A stretch of 64,000 nucleotides of DNA, taken from Rotaria macrura. Its lineage: Eukaryota > Rotifera > Eurotatoria > Philodinida > Philodinidae. Position 1 is the first letter of the stretch, and each line of letters starts with the position of its first letter. This document shows positions 11,879-23,900 of the stretch, piece by piece. A model generated the notes under the pieces. The model saw only the letters and a program-made list of their open reading frames with translations, was not told where the DNA came from and did no database searches. The position numbers and the translations under genes were made by a program. The stretch is from assembly GCA_900239685.1 (NCBI GenBank), contig OENT01000508.1, positions 1 to 64,000 of the forward strand, read 5' to 3'.

Positions 11879-14800
11879 TAATGAGATGTTTGAAAAAATC
11901 AGATCGACAGAGTAAAAATTGCTCGATTTATGCCACGTTAATGCTCAACTCTTGGTCCATTGTTGACGTTGTTAACAGTCCATTAGAAGAGATTAGTTAC
12001 TCATTTTAACCAATGATAAAAATCGGTGCGCAGAGACATCTGTGAGTTCTGTATAGGAATAAGTTTTCTTTTCACGATCGTGCAATATAGTTATACTAAT
12101 AATAGTATGCTATTCGAATCGAATCACTATATTGAACTGCACATTGAAACAGAGCTAAATTAGAATCTGTAGTTTTCTTCACTACAAAAATAACAAAAGT
12201 AGACTTCCACTGGATATTTTTAGTGAAAGAATTACAATAACAAAACTACACTAGAAAGAAAAATCACAGGATTCTTCAATCCAGATCCATTGTTTGCATA
12301 CCAAACCAATATCACTACAGATAAATTTGTCGAATAAGATAGATATGAACGCATTCGTCGGTATTCATTTCGTTGTTATCTATAGAGTGTGTAGCAATTA
12401 ATCATTAAATTCTCTTTTTTATCAGAAAATGTCAGATCACAATCGAAAGCTGTCCGATGCAGTCAAATTTTTAATAAGTACCACATTCATTTTTCATTTT
12501 TTTAGATTCCCCTCATCTGAAAAGCAGTGTTTGTTTAAAATTAAAAAATTCATGTACCCCAATTTAATCCTGATTGGCAAATATTTTGATCTAAACGAAA
12601 ATTTCGTGATTTTTCAACAATACTAATATGTATATCTTTCAAAATAAACAACATACTTGAAATGTTCAATTAGAGGATGTGAAAAAAATTCATTAGAGAA
12701 ATAGTTCGTTCCCATACCTTGCTGAACTCAATAGCGGCAAACTCACAACCTACTGAAGTGTATTGATCTCTGCTTCAACCCTTCATCACCTCCCCGAAAT
12801 ATCTTAATGATGTAGTCTAATCCACTGAATGTCTCGATCTTGATTTTTTTTTTCTTTGGTCACATTATTCAGTCGGCATAAGCGATAGCTATCATACGTT
12901 CTAAAGAAGACGTAGAAAAACTGAAGGAGTCAAACTGATTAAACTAATATCAAAAGAACATCTGCGGTTTTGACACATGCTAACAAATACAAGTTGATTT
13001 TGCTCTGACTCATGTAATAATCTCTGAAGAAATTTTACAAATATTACCTTTGTCTTTGATTACCTCTGATTTGGTTAACAGTAGCTAAATAATGTTTAAT
13101 AGTGCATTTTTGTATCTTTAATTCGTGGAGTTGTCATAAAACTTTCGAAACATATCTCATTCGAAAGTGGAACTCTTCCCCGGTCATTGTGGAGCGAACG
13201 GTTCAGTACGATTCAAAAAAAATGCGTATGTCGTTTCTTATTCAAAGTACATGATTCAAGTTTCTGCGAGTGTTTTTTTATGGATAAAAATAATGAGTAA
13301 AAAGTAGCAGAGATGCGATCAGTTAAGAATTTTTCTAAATCGAGTCGAACCAATCCCAACAGAAAAATTTTGTACAATTTTCAAATTTCTTTAAGGAACT
13401 TATGATGTTATTAGGAAGTTTGCCGTAAACATTAATAATTGATGTACACAATAGATAAATTTATTTTTGCAGGTTTAGTAAAAAAAAAGATTACAATTAT
13501 AGAAAATAAAATAAACAATGCTACAAGCTTTTTAGTTGTTGTTTAACCATTGTTCTCTTTTAAACAGCGCAAAACGGTAAAATGTGATAAAACGGTAAAA
13601 GAAACTTCCAATCGAACTGATTTAGTTTTTAACCGCATCAAAATCGGTTCGGTTAGACATTGAACTTTAGTCGCATCTCTGAAAAGTAGATCTATACAAA
13701 TGATTTCAGTTTCAGGCAACAGAAACGAAAGTTTGCTTGATTAGTAGTCATGTTTGAGAAGTCATTTGTCAATATGTTCGTATTTCAAGTAAGAATGATT
13801 ATATATCAATACATATGATGTACTTTTACTATTACAGTGTGCAGATTCCTATCATAAAATAGATCATTGTTCAATAAATGTCGTAATATTATTTCTTCCT
13901 CTACCATTTTGTACGGAGTAAAGTCACGTTTAGTGCTAATTAAACTAGAAGATCAATAGCTACATGTTTTCTATCAAGTAGATTACTATTACGTAAAGCA
14001 ATCAATGTTCAAGAAATACAAGCAAGTTCAATGTTCAACAATAATATAATATTCTACTATGAATCCGGAAAAATATTCGAACATCTTCAAGTTTGTATTG
14101 AAGACTGAATGAATAATGAAATATTTCATCAGAATTACTTTACATTCATACGAAACAAATGCATGGGAGTGTTTTTTTTTAATTTTCTCTTTCTTTTTAC
14201 TATAATCATATCGTGAGATAACACACGATGCACGTTGTGTTAACTTTAATCGAAATAATCATTAGATAAATAGATCTTTTTTTTTGTTCCCCAAAGAATA
14301 TAATCGATTTCTTAATGGTCTATTTTTCTTTGATGTAGAAGGTCAAGAAAATAAATATATGCATTTTCATGGTTATCGAAGGCATCGTTGTGCCGTCATT
14401 TGTCTTGTCTTGCATTGCCACATTCAAGTGTCAATCGTATCAAGAGTCAAACTTTCTTACACTGCATAATAGTGTGTATGGAAATCATTGGCATAGTAGT
14501 TGTAAAACACCCGATTACTTTTAATTCGATTTGTAACCTAGACGAATGAGATTTTTGTGTTGTATTGTAAAAACCGTAAGCTTAAATGGATGGGGAAAAA
14601 ACCCATCGTATCCATGAATTAACGTTCTCTATATTCATAAAACACTTCAGGATAATAATTTCTAGCTTCCAAGTAAATATTGAAATTTCTGTATCCAATG
14701 AAGTCATTATGTTAAAGAACAATGTTCGATAGAAATATTACAAATAAAGATTTTTATTGAATCTTCTACATATTGCCATAAAAATTTTGATTTTCATTCA

Positions 14801-17800
14801 ATCTATCATTTTTGTGTACTCAAAAAGTGAGTACACTACTAAAATCAGTCAGTGTGGCCGGCCGTCCGTTTATTCGATAACTCTTCACAATTACATTCGA
14901 TTGAGTTGAAATTTTGTGCACGGAATTGTCTCATCAATATCTAGGTCAAGTTCGAAGATGAGAAGGATCCGTTGAGAAATGGCTGAGTTATTGAAAAAAA
15001 ATTGTCATTTTTCACCAAACCATCCCTGAGGGGTGGTACAGGGATTTTTTCAAAAAAAACTTTTTTCTCAGAATTATCCACAACGTATATAAATTGACTC
15101 AGTTTTTAACGCTGATTCCGAATCTGATATTAGTTTTGAACCAAATCGCAGCTTTCTAACAAAACATTGGCTGCAAAAAGGTCTCAAATGCACAAAAACT
15201 GCATCCCGAAACAAAATTGCCTAGATATGTGTGAGATGATCAGTAGTTTTGGAGTTTCCCAAAAAGGTTTACCAAGATACTTCATCCGTGCACACATTCT
15301 AGAATGACTGATTTGTCTCATTCACTTTTTGAAGTACACATAACTCTCGGACATAAGTCCGAAGTTTTCAAATTTATTTTATAACCAAAGCAGAATGTAT
15401 GTTGTATTTATTCTTTCATATTTATGTGTATGACTCCATGTCCGTTTACTGAAACACTTACTAACATGTATTTAAAAAGCTAGAGTGAACTCACTAGACT
15501 ATTTCTATAAGCATCTTCTATGCATCGATTGTGCTACTACACAGTCTAGACGTTGTTAAAATGCATTGTTTCTAGAAAATAAAACTAAAGACGATTTGCT
15601 TATATGATTCACAGCTATATGATTGAATAATTCATAGAATGCAACTAATAGAAATACTTATTCGATGACACAATCCAATCGAATAGGTAGAAGAATAATT
15701 TGTCTATATAGATCAAAGGATCTCGTTACTTGACATGCTGTCAATATCTATTCGTATTCTGTCATCATCAGTAGATTGTTTATAATAATTATTCTATGAG
15801 ATTGACATATGTTTGTTCAATTAAACCATTGACTCTTATGTCATTTTTTTATTCGAATAAATTCTGATGTAAATACCAACAAAATCAAATTCTTTGTTTT
15901 TTAATTTTCTCCAAGTAATTTTTCTTTCTATTCAAATTTGTAGTTCGTACGTATTGTTTTATCTTCATCTGTTTTAAATTTGCTTGGTAAGTCATAATGA
16001 ATGTGTTACATCTTGAATAGATAATTAGTTTTTACTACTTGTAAATTAGATCGACATCTTCTTTTCTTTTCACAGCACGAAATCAAGGCATGATTCAACG
16101 AACAATCGGAAAGGATCAATACAAAATACATGAACAATTTTCTTTTTGATAAGTAGCAAGCAGCTTAAAATCACATTTAAATTTTAGACACAACAGAGAA
16201 ACGACCATTCATCATTCTCAACACAGCAGGATGTTTTTAACAACAGTCATCATATTGGTGGAACATCAAATGAACCATCTTTTTGATTGAATTGCTCATA
16301 AATCTGTTTGACATGCATTTCATTTCTGTTGTCTGTCGCTTTCTATGAACATGGATTATAGAAATAATATAGTGTAGTAATCATCTTTTGAATTATCAAT
16401 CGACATACATCATATTGTTAATACGTTTTCTTTTCGTATATCATCTCAATAATATGAAAATATGAAGTAATTCGGGATTGTTGTATACATATATATATAT
16501 ATATATGTAGTTATATCATCGTTACTTTGAACTTATTTCCGTATTTGAATATGATGAGCACTATTTGCTTATTGGTATAGTCACAAGAGAGACACTAACA
16601 TGTTTACCAACTGTCATCTTGATTGCTTTCTTAAGTGACAAGACTATAATTCATTAGCTTGTCATAGTCATCATTGTACATTCTTCATTTCTCTAAATCA
16701 CATCTTTTCTTGACATGCATACATCCAAAATGAAAGAATGCATACCAAAGTACTTAATTTTTCATTGTACGTAAAAAAAATCTAACGGAAATAACAATTC
16801 TATTGACCTTCATAAAAAACATATCGAATGAACATTGAATAAAAACGAGAATATGCAGGTGAACACTTGAAAATATAAATGCATACTATACATCATGTCT
16901 TCATCATCTATTTCCTTTTCTTGTGATAATTTGTTGGAATAATTTTTTTGAGTATTATATTATCATGTTCAATGGAATGGAAACAAGATTATTGCACACA
17001 CACACACACATACAAATAAATATATATATATATAAAAATAGAATGACCTTCAATTCTGATATTCGAGTTTTGAACAGATGCGCGTCCAGTCGACAATGGG
17101 TCAAGTAAACAATAGATAAAATGCACGACCTTTTCCATCATCTTTCTATTTTTGCTAATTATAACTAATTCTTGCTTTCTTTCTCATTTGTTCGTCGGGT
17201 ACTTCTTTTCGTAGTCTATGTTTGGCATAGTAAGCCAACGGGCATATCGTGTCGGGGTCGGCTTGAGAGTAAAACAGTAAAGAAGATGATTATAGATGCG
17301 GTTAAGCTTAACTAGCCTGCAGGCCATCATCATCAAGAGTTCGGATGACGACAACTTAATCTCGCTCACACTTTCCGCAATGATCAAGTCTCATGACGAC
17401 GTTTGTTGCCCTCTAACTATACAATACACTCTTGTAGACGACAAGCAATGAGTCGATCAAGTGGGAGCATATAAGAAGAACATTTTTTCCCTTGTTTCCT
17501 ATCTAATTACTTATCACATCAAACATTAAAGTAGAAACTTTTCTATGGTCTCTTCTCTTCTTCCCTGAAGTATATGCCATGCGGAAATCAGTCAGACATA
17601 ATCAAATTGTATATGACTAACAAGGCGCGTTTCAATATTTGATTGTGCAGCTGTCAGTATCCACATTTAATCAGATCAATTCGTATACACACAGTTGGTG
17701 GCTTCTCAAAATAATATAAAATATATAAAAAGAAAACTACAAAAAAAAGAAAAGACTCGTACGAGCAGATGTGAATAAGATGATCTTTCTAGTTGATGCC

Positions 17801-18907
17801 TATCGGAAGAAGTAGATTAAGCATTAAAGAATAAACCTAATCGAAACAAGTGAACAAATGAATAGTGCGTCTGATGAGATAATGATGCGTGCCGATTACT
17901 TACTTACTTACTAAGAAACAGAAGAAGATAAAGAGAACGTGTATCAAGAAGACTTTCAAACTGTACAATTAAAGACAGCATGAGGCATATCTTCCCATGA
18001 CATGAACACAGAAAGTATAAGAAGAACAAAATGAAAGACCTTCGCTACTATGCTTTCGTTCTTTCTTGCCTTTCATTGAACCATGACAAAACGTTTAATG
18101 ATGTGGAAAATCAATAGTTTGAACACATGAGATTTATCACGAAAAAAAAACAAATTCTCATAAATCATCGAACACATACAGCATTTAGTCAATTGATCCG
18201 ATTGAATGAAAAAACAAAGAAAAGATCTGCTATATCTATTTATGATTAGAGTATATGTATGTATACATTTATCTTAACTAATCGATTTGTCTGAGAGAGA
18301 ACTGAACAACATACACATTATTTACGCAATAACACTTTCCTGTTCCTTTTGTATGTGTATATATTATTGTTAGCTAGACTGTGTCAAGATAATCGATAGA
18401 GCGAAATTGATGTCTTTCTGACAACGTCCATCGTTCGATGCTCATCCGTCATTGTGAGAAGATGAGCGCCGTATAGTCATGTCATGTTGCTTAATTCTCA
18501 AATTTCATCGACATAGAAATGAAATTTGAAATCAGTTGATAAATAATAAAATATTGAATGTCAACATCATTGTTTTAGACATGATATTTTTTTTATAAAT
18601 ATTTATATTTAATTATAAATCAATTCTACAGGATCATACAACGAAAATTAAAAAAAAGAAAGAAAGAAAATCTCTGTTCATGTATCTTTTTTTTTCGTTT
18701 TCGTCAAACATAAGTTCCTTTCGTCGATATTATTTGTTGATTTGTTTGTGTGAGTAGTGAAAGATCAGTTTGTATTGAATGAAATAATTTATTTGTTAAA
18801 TTATCCGTGTGATGCAGCTTTAATGGCGCACGTTTCGGAGAGAAAAGAAACATATCCTAGATAGAAAAACAAAATCATAATCGTTTTTCATTTATTCAAG
18901 ATTAAAA
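11879..18907. other. Long intergenic region between Sec24 and cadherin
   Basis: Mostly AT-rich without coding signal. Contents: Sec24 promoter/5' UTR side (11.9-12.8 kb), a dispersed repeat copy at 14812-15364, (TA)n at about 16490-16506, (CA)n then (TA)n at about 16994-17034, and a slightly GC-richer patch at about 17085-17405. The last ~300 bp are cadherin 3' UTR side. Confidence 0.5.
14812..15364 (+). repeat. Dispersed ~0.53-kb repeat, copy A (MITE-like)
   Basis: Matches the reverse complement of 40611-41133 along its full length, with small indels and roughly 15 percent visible divergence. The left end is a short hairpin (GTGTACTC, spacer, GAGTACAC). The right end carries a near-match to the left end in inverted form (TTCACTTTTTGAAGTACACA), then a CGGAC-ATAA-GTCCG hairpin. 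No coding capacity is visible. I read it as a non-autonomous DNA element; no autonomous partner is in the window. Confidence 0.75.
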
Positions 18908-20926
18908 TCAACATACAGATGTTTCAACTGTTATATTCTCAGATTTTTCTGAACCATACAGTGATCCAGCTGATGAACTCTGTTCGGATGATGATGTTTG
19001 AATGATTTTTTGTTTTGTACTGTTATCATCGGTTCCGTTTGTTATTAACGATGGTGGTATTTTATTTGTTTCACGTCGACAATAAATACACATAAGTATT
19101 GTTGCGATAACAAGTAATAGACCCATTAAACATGCTGCCATAAGCATAATATAATCAGTATCAAGCCACGAAAATATATCTTGTGAAATTACGATACTCT
19201 TTTTTGAAAGCATAAAATTATTATTCAATATTGAACTACGATAAAGACGAATTCTAACAATCGATGTAAAATTTTCATCATCAATATCATATGCTTCAAT
19301 ATCAAGTGAAACTTCACCATTCGATACTTGAAACCAACAATAATTATTTGTCTCATTGAATTCTATTGTACAATCAATGATGAGTTCATTTTTGACTAAC
19401 GAGATGGATTCTGGCCATGATGAACTTTTTCTTCTGTAACCAGTCTTAGAATTCTCATCATAATCGATGGCATTTAATGTTTCAATCACGGATCCGTTCC
19501 TTTGTGTATAAGAATCCATATCAATATCTATGATCGATGTATTCCATATTGGTTTACAATCATTGACATCGGTAACAATTATTTTAAAACTACGTTCAAT
19601 ATCTCTATTACGTAAATAGACACTATATGATGAACGTGTTTCACGATCATAACTTCGATCTGTTAATAATGTAAACGAATTGTCTTTTAATTTTTGTATG
19701 AAAAAACCTTCATCAAATGAAATTTCTATATATTGATCAGATTTGATATAGGCAATAAATGTTGCATTAGGTAAATTTTCTGCTATATAAACTTCTGTTA
19801 AATTCGTTGATACACGATTTGAACCAAATGTTATTTGTATCAATGAATTATTATCATTGGAAATATTTACATACACAGTTGTCAATGCTGGTATAGCATT
19901 TTGTGTACCATCGGATGCACCAATAATTAGTTTAAACATATTTTTTGAATCGATATGATTCAATTTCGAACGAAGACTCAATTCACCTGTATAAGAATTC
20001 AATTGAAATAAATCATTACGTTCATGAACTTCAAGTTTATGTCCATCGATGCTTAACAATGAATAATAAATACGTGCATTGTCATCTGTATCTTCATCGT
20101 AGGCTGTTAATTTAATTAATATTGTTCCTACTGGTGTTTCATTTGATATATTTACGGTATAGATCGATTGTGAAAATTTCGGATTATGATCATTAACATC
20201 GAGTACGATTAACGTTAATTTTGTTGATGTTGTATGTTTATGATCATTAACTGTTATTGTAAATTTATATTCGTATTGTAATTCACGATCAAGTGAAATA
20301 TTTATAATAAGATATAATTCTGAATTTGTATCATAAAATAAATAGAATGGTTGATATTGAACATTACTACTACTAATACTACTAGTGTGATTTAATCGTT
20401 GAAATAGATTGATTGATGATGTCATTATACGATTATTATAAATATATGTTAGTTCATAGAGTTGTATACCATTGATTAAACAATCAATATCTTCAGCTTT
20501 TGATAGTCGTATTTTAATGCCAGGTATATTATTTTCTGTTAAAGATACTGAATATGTATTGGAACTAAATATCGGTTTATTATCATTGATATCTTTGATT
20601 TTTAATTTTAATAATAATGTATTATGATTATGCATATCATAGAATATCATCTTTAAATAACAAATTGAACATAGATCTTCATTTGGACAAAGAATATCAC
20701 GATCGATACGTTTTGATACTGATATGGAATATGTTGTTGCATTAAAAAATAAAAATGGTGAACCTTCTAATAATTGATAAGTTATTGATGATGTTGATAG
20801 ATTTCTTAAATTGAATATAATTGTATCGATTGGGATTTCTTCATCTATGGTTATTTCATATTCACGACATTCACTGGATCCAATAAGAAGAAGAACAACG
20901 ATATAATAGAAGAGAAACATGATCAT
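18908..20926 (-). CDS. Intronless transmembrane cadherin (protocadherin-like)
   Basis: Single-exon ORF of 672 aa, predicted type I adhesion protein of the cell surface. The start gives a signal peptide (MIMFLFYYIVVLLLIGSSEC). The ectodomain has about five cadherin repeats; the calcium-binding linker motifs DINDNKP, DVNDHNP and DVNDCKP are clear, and one linker is degenerate (VNISNDNN). DRE-type motifs occur (RIDRDIL, SLDREL, SYDRETR). One TM helix lies at about 592-616, followed by a 56-residue Ser/Thr-rich tail ending ETSVC, with no beta-catenin-binding region visible. This fits the protocadherin class better than classical cadherins. A splice acceptor (TTTTGTCTAG) immediately precedes the start codon, so the 5' UTR is probably spliced. 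Five repeats is short for a protocadherin; orthology not determined. Confidence 0.9.
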   Translation of the reverse strand: MIMFLFYYIVVLLLIGSSECREYEITIDEEIPIDTIIFNLRNLSTSSITYQLLEGSPFLFFNATTYSISVSKRIDRDILCPNEDLCSICYLKMIFYDMHNHNTLLLKLKIKDINDNKPIFSSNTYSVSLTENNIPGIKIRLSKAEDIDCLINGIQLYELTYIYNNRIMTSSINLFQRLNHTSSISSSNVQYQPFYLFYDTNSELYLIINISLDRELQYEYKFTITVNDHKHTTSTKLTLIVLDVNDHNPKFSQSIYTVNISNETPVGTILIKLTAYDEDTDDNARIYYSLLSIDGHKLEVHERNDLFQLNSYTGELSLRSKLNHIDSKNMFKLIIGASDGTQNAIPALTTVYVNISNDNNSLIQITFGSNRVSTNLTEVYIAENLPNATFIAYIKSDQYIEISFDEGFFIQKLKDNSFTLLTDRSYDRETRSSYSVYLRNRDIERSFKIIVTDVNDCKPIWNTSIIDIDMDSYTQRNGSVIETLNAIDYDENSKTGYRRKSSSWPESISLVKNELIIDCTIEFNETNNYCWFQVSNGEVSLDIEAYDIDDENFTSIVRIRLYRSSILNNNFMLSKKSIVISQDIFSWLDTDYIMLMAACLMGLLLVIATILMCIYCRRETNKIPPSLITNGTDDNSTKQKIIQTSSSEQSSSAGSLYGSEKSENITVETSVC

Positions 20927-23900
20927 CTAGACAAAAAAAAAAGTAATGATGTTGCAAATGAATAGTTAAGAAGAAGAAAAAAAACGAGGAAGGGAATATT
21001 TCTCTCGCTTTCTCTTCTTTTGCTTTTTTTTCTTATTAACGCGTCCAATGGTCGAATGTACGATGGAATACAGACTGAAAGAGAGAGAGAGAGAGAGGGG
21101 GGGGAAGAAGAAGAGAAGGGAAAAAGGTGATAAATTACCTTCTTTATTCCAACACTCATAGTCAACTTATTGAATTGAAAAAGACAGAAAAAATAATTAT
21201 CTTGGCACAGTTGGACGTCTTGATGACAAAATCTATGTTATACAAGTTCAAGTTGAAAATTTCCTTTTCTCTTTTTCTGCTATTGTCATTGTGAATAATT
21301 AGATCAATCTTAACCGTTCATTTAAAAGTTGACAAATACAATCACACCTGGAATGATAAGAGACAGTTCAAAAAAGAAAACTTAAATCATTTCAATTCCA
21401 TCTAACACATCGTTTTCTCTACAACTAATTCACGGTTCGAATGAACAAGAAATCATTTTTTTACTACTAGATTCGAAAAATGATTACCTTTCTCTATGTT
21501 TTATCTTTCAATTAAAAAAATAACAATACAAAGTATTGAATATATCTGAAAGAGAAACATTTGTTCTTATCCAGAAATCGAAATTTCTAATAGCAAGTTC
21601 AAAACAGTTTGGTATCGAAAAAATTTCAATTATCTCTGTACTTCTTTCTTTTACAAAAATAGATTTTAGTCAATGGTCAATTTTAATTGTTCTCGTTACT
21701 TAAACATTACTTTCTCAGATCTTACTAGATAGTTGATACATACTTTAGCCTGTACAATTGTCAGAAAAAACGGAGGAGGAAAGGGAAGTACTCTTAACCG
21801 TAGACTGCACTTTTACTTGGTCTAGTAATTGGACAGTGAACATATCTTGTCTCTATTTAGCTAAACACATTCCATTAGCTATACAATAGTAGAAGGTATA
21901 CATATATATAACTCCTCCTATCATTATAATACTTTACCTATCTTTCATTTTCCTCTTGTCTACTACCGGCAATAATAATCATTATTGTGATATTACTGTC
22001 ATCATTATCCTGTGGGTGTGGTGAAGTTTATGTATAATTCTCTCCTTTTTTTTTCTCTATACTTCAGAGGAATACATCTAAGGTCACGACATAGCAACTA
22101 TCTTCTTAAACACGGTGTGAAGTAAGTTCGAAGGGTAAATAGAATGAAATGTATGAAAAAGAAGAAGAAGACGAAGCGGCTTACAGTCAATTATTTGTTA
22201 TTTGCTGAAATAATATGCAAATAAACAAACAAATAGATTTTTATCAGATAAGAATACTTCTCTGTTCTATAAAGAATTTATATCTATGATATAGAATTCA
22301 GTTCCGGACTCGTCTATGACAATTTATCGGTGCTTGTTCATTGAAACATACATGCGCATATGCGCAGTATGGTGTATATGGTAACTTCCAGGGTATACAG
22401 TTAATGCAGATGTCATCAGTACTATGTAGCTGTGTTTGACAGCAAGCCGCCAAAGAGCAGCGTGCCAAATCAATTACAACTCGATTGAGACAAGCGTATT
22501 TCTTGTTTCGATTGCGTCATTCAAGTGAATATTCTCTGAAGGTGATCAAGCTATCCAACCGTTTTTTTTTCTTCTTTTGCATAACATTTATCCATGTTTA
22601 TCATTCTCAATGAGCAAACGCGTGTGTGATGTCCATCTGGACTTTATATATATACATATACGAAGGATAGAAATCAACGAAAATTTATTTATTTTTTTGT
22701 TTTGTTTTTACAAGCAACTGATACAATCTCTCTCTATCTAATGAGATCACGAATTGAAATTATTGAATATATACATATAGTGAAGAATAACAATTAAGGG
22801 AACGAACATTGAGCCTAGTCATTTGTCTAACTATATTTTCTTTTCACTATTAAATCAACAATAGTTATCAATCGATACTCTTATCTGATAGATCGAAAAA
22901 CAAAATACTACGTGTCAACCTATGCATGTATGATAAGATCCGAGAAGAACAACCGAAATAGGAATGATGCATTTGCATATGCGACATCCAAGATGAGACA
23001 GAAAGGCTAAGACGGATGCGATCAATCGACGCGCTTGTGGTTCAATTTACCTGCACTAATACCATAGCTATGTATACAGACACTTGAGTAATTCGTCGGT
23101 GACCGGGAGAAACGAACGAATCTACTTTGAATATGCTTCGTATTACTCTCAATCACAGCAGTGAGCTTTTTTAATCCAACCTTGTGTGTATGTGTGTGTG
23201 TGTCTATACATCTATCGACTCTGAATGAATATATGTTTACAAACGTATATATATATCGAATTTCATCAATATACACACAGGATGTTGTCATCATGAGACT
23301 AGGGCTCAGAAAAAAAGAAAAAGAAAATATGTTGGTCACACATTCGTTCTCATGCAAATGAGCTTTGGTTCATATGAAATTCTTACTCACCCGTTTAGAA
23401 CGTTTTACTTATTTCTTTTTTTTTTGCATACATCTATCTAGGTCGATGTTCAAATACTGAAATAGAAATGATTGACACAATCCTTGAGACAATGTACACT
23501 TCAAGACGAGACTAATTTTGTATGAAGAAAAAAAAACGAAAAAGAGGCGTCTCTCGTTTCGTTATTGTTCATTGCACAATCAAAAACTCATTTCACGCAA
23601 CTATACCATAGCCAACATATAAGTGTATGTCAAGAAAAAAAAATTGTTCATTTAGAAGACTTTGTCTGTAAACGTATACACCCCCTGTTGAGTTTTCGAT
23701 ATCGTACACTAGAAATAACGATGAAACGCTGCTAGTAAAGATCAAAGAACGACTTTAAATGGCTTGTTCCATAGAATGATCATAATTGATAAACGAATCG
23801 ATACAGCGAAAATAAAAAGGGCGCGTGTTGTGATGATGCGAATCGGGTTTTTTCTTATGCCGTTCAAAATAGATTATTATTTTCGTTCCCGTTCATAGAC

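Noticed and set aside
12690-12835. GC-richer patch upstream of Sec24 with a possible GTATGG donor
   Set aside because: Could be a non-coding Sec24 5' exon, but no acceptor of quality and no structure supports a call.
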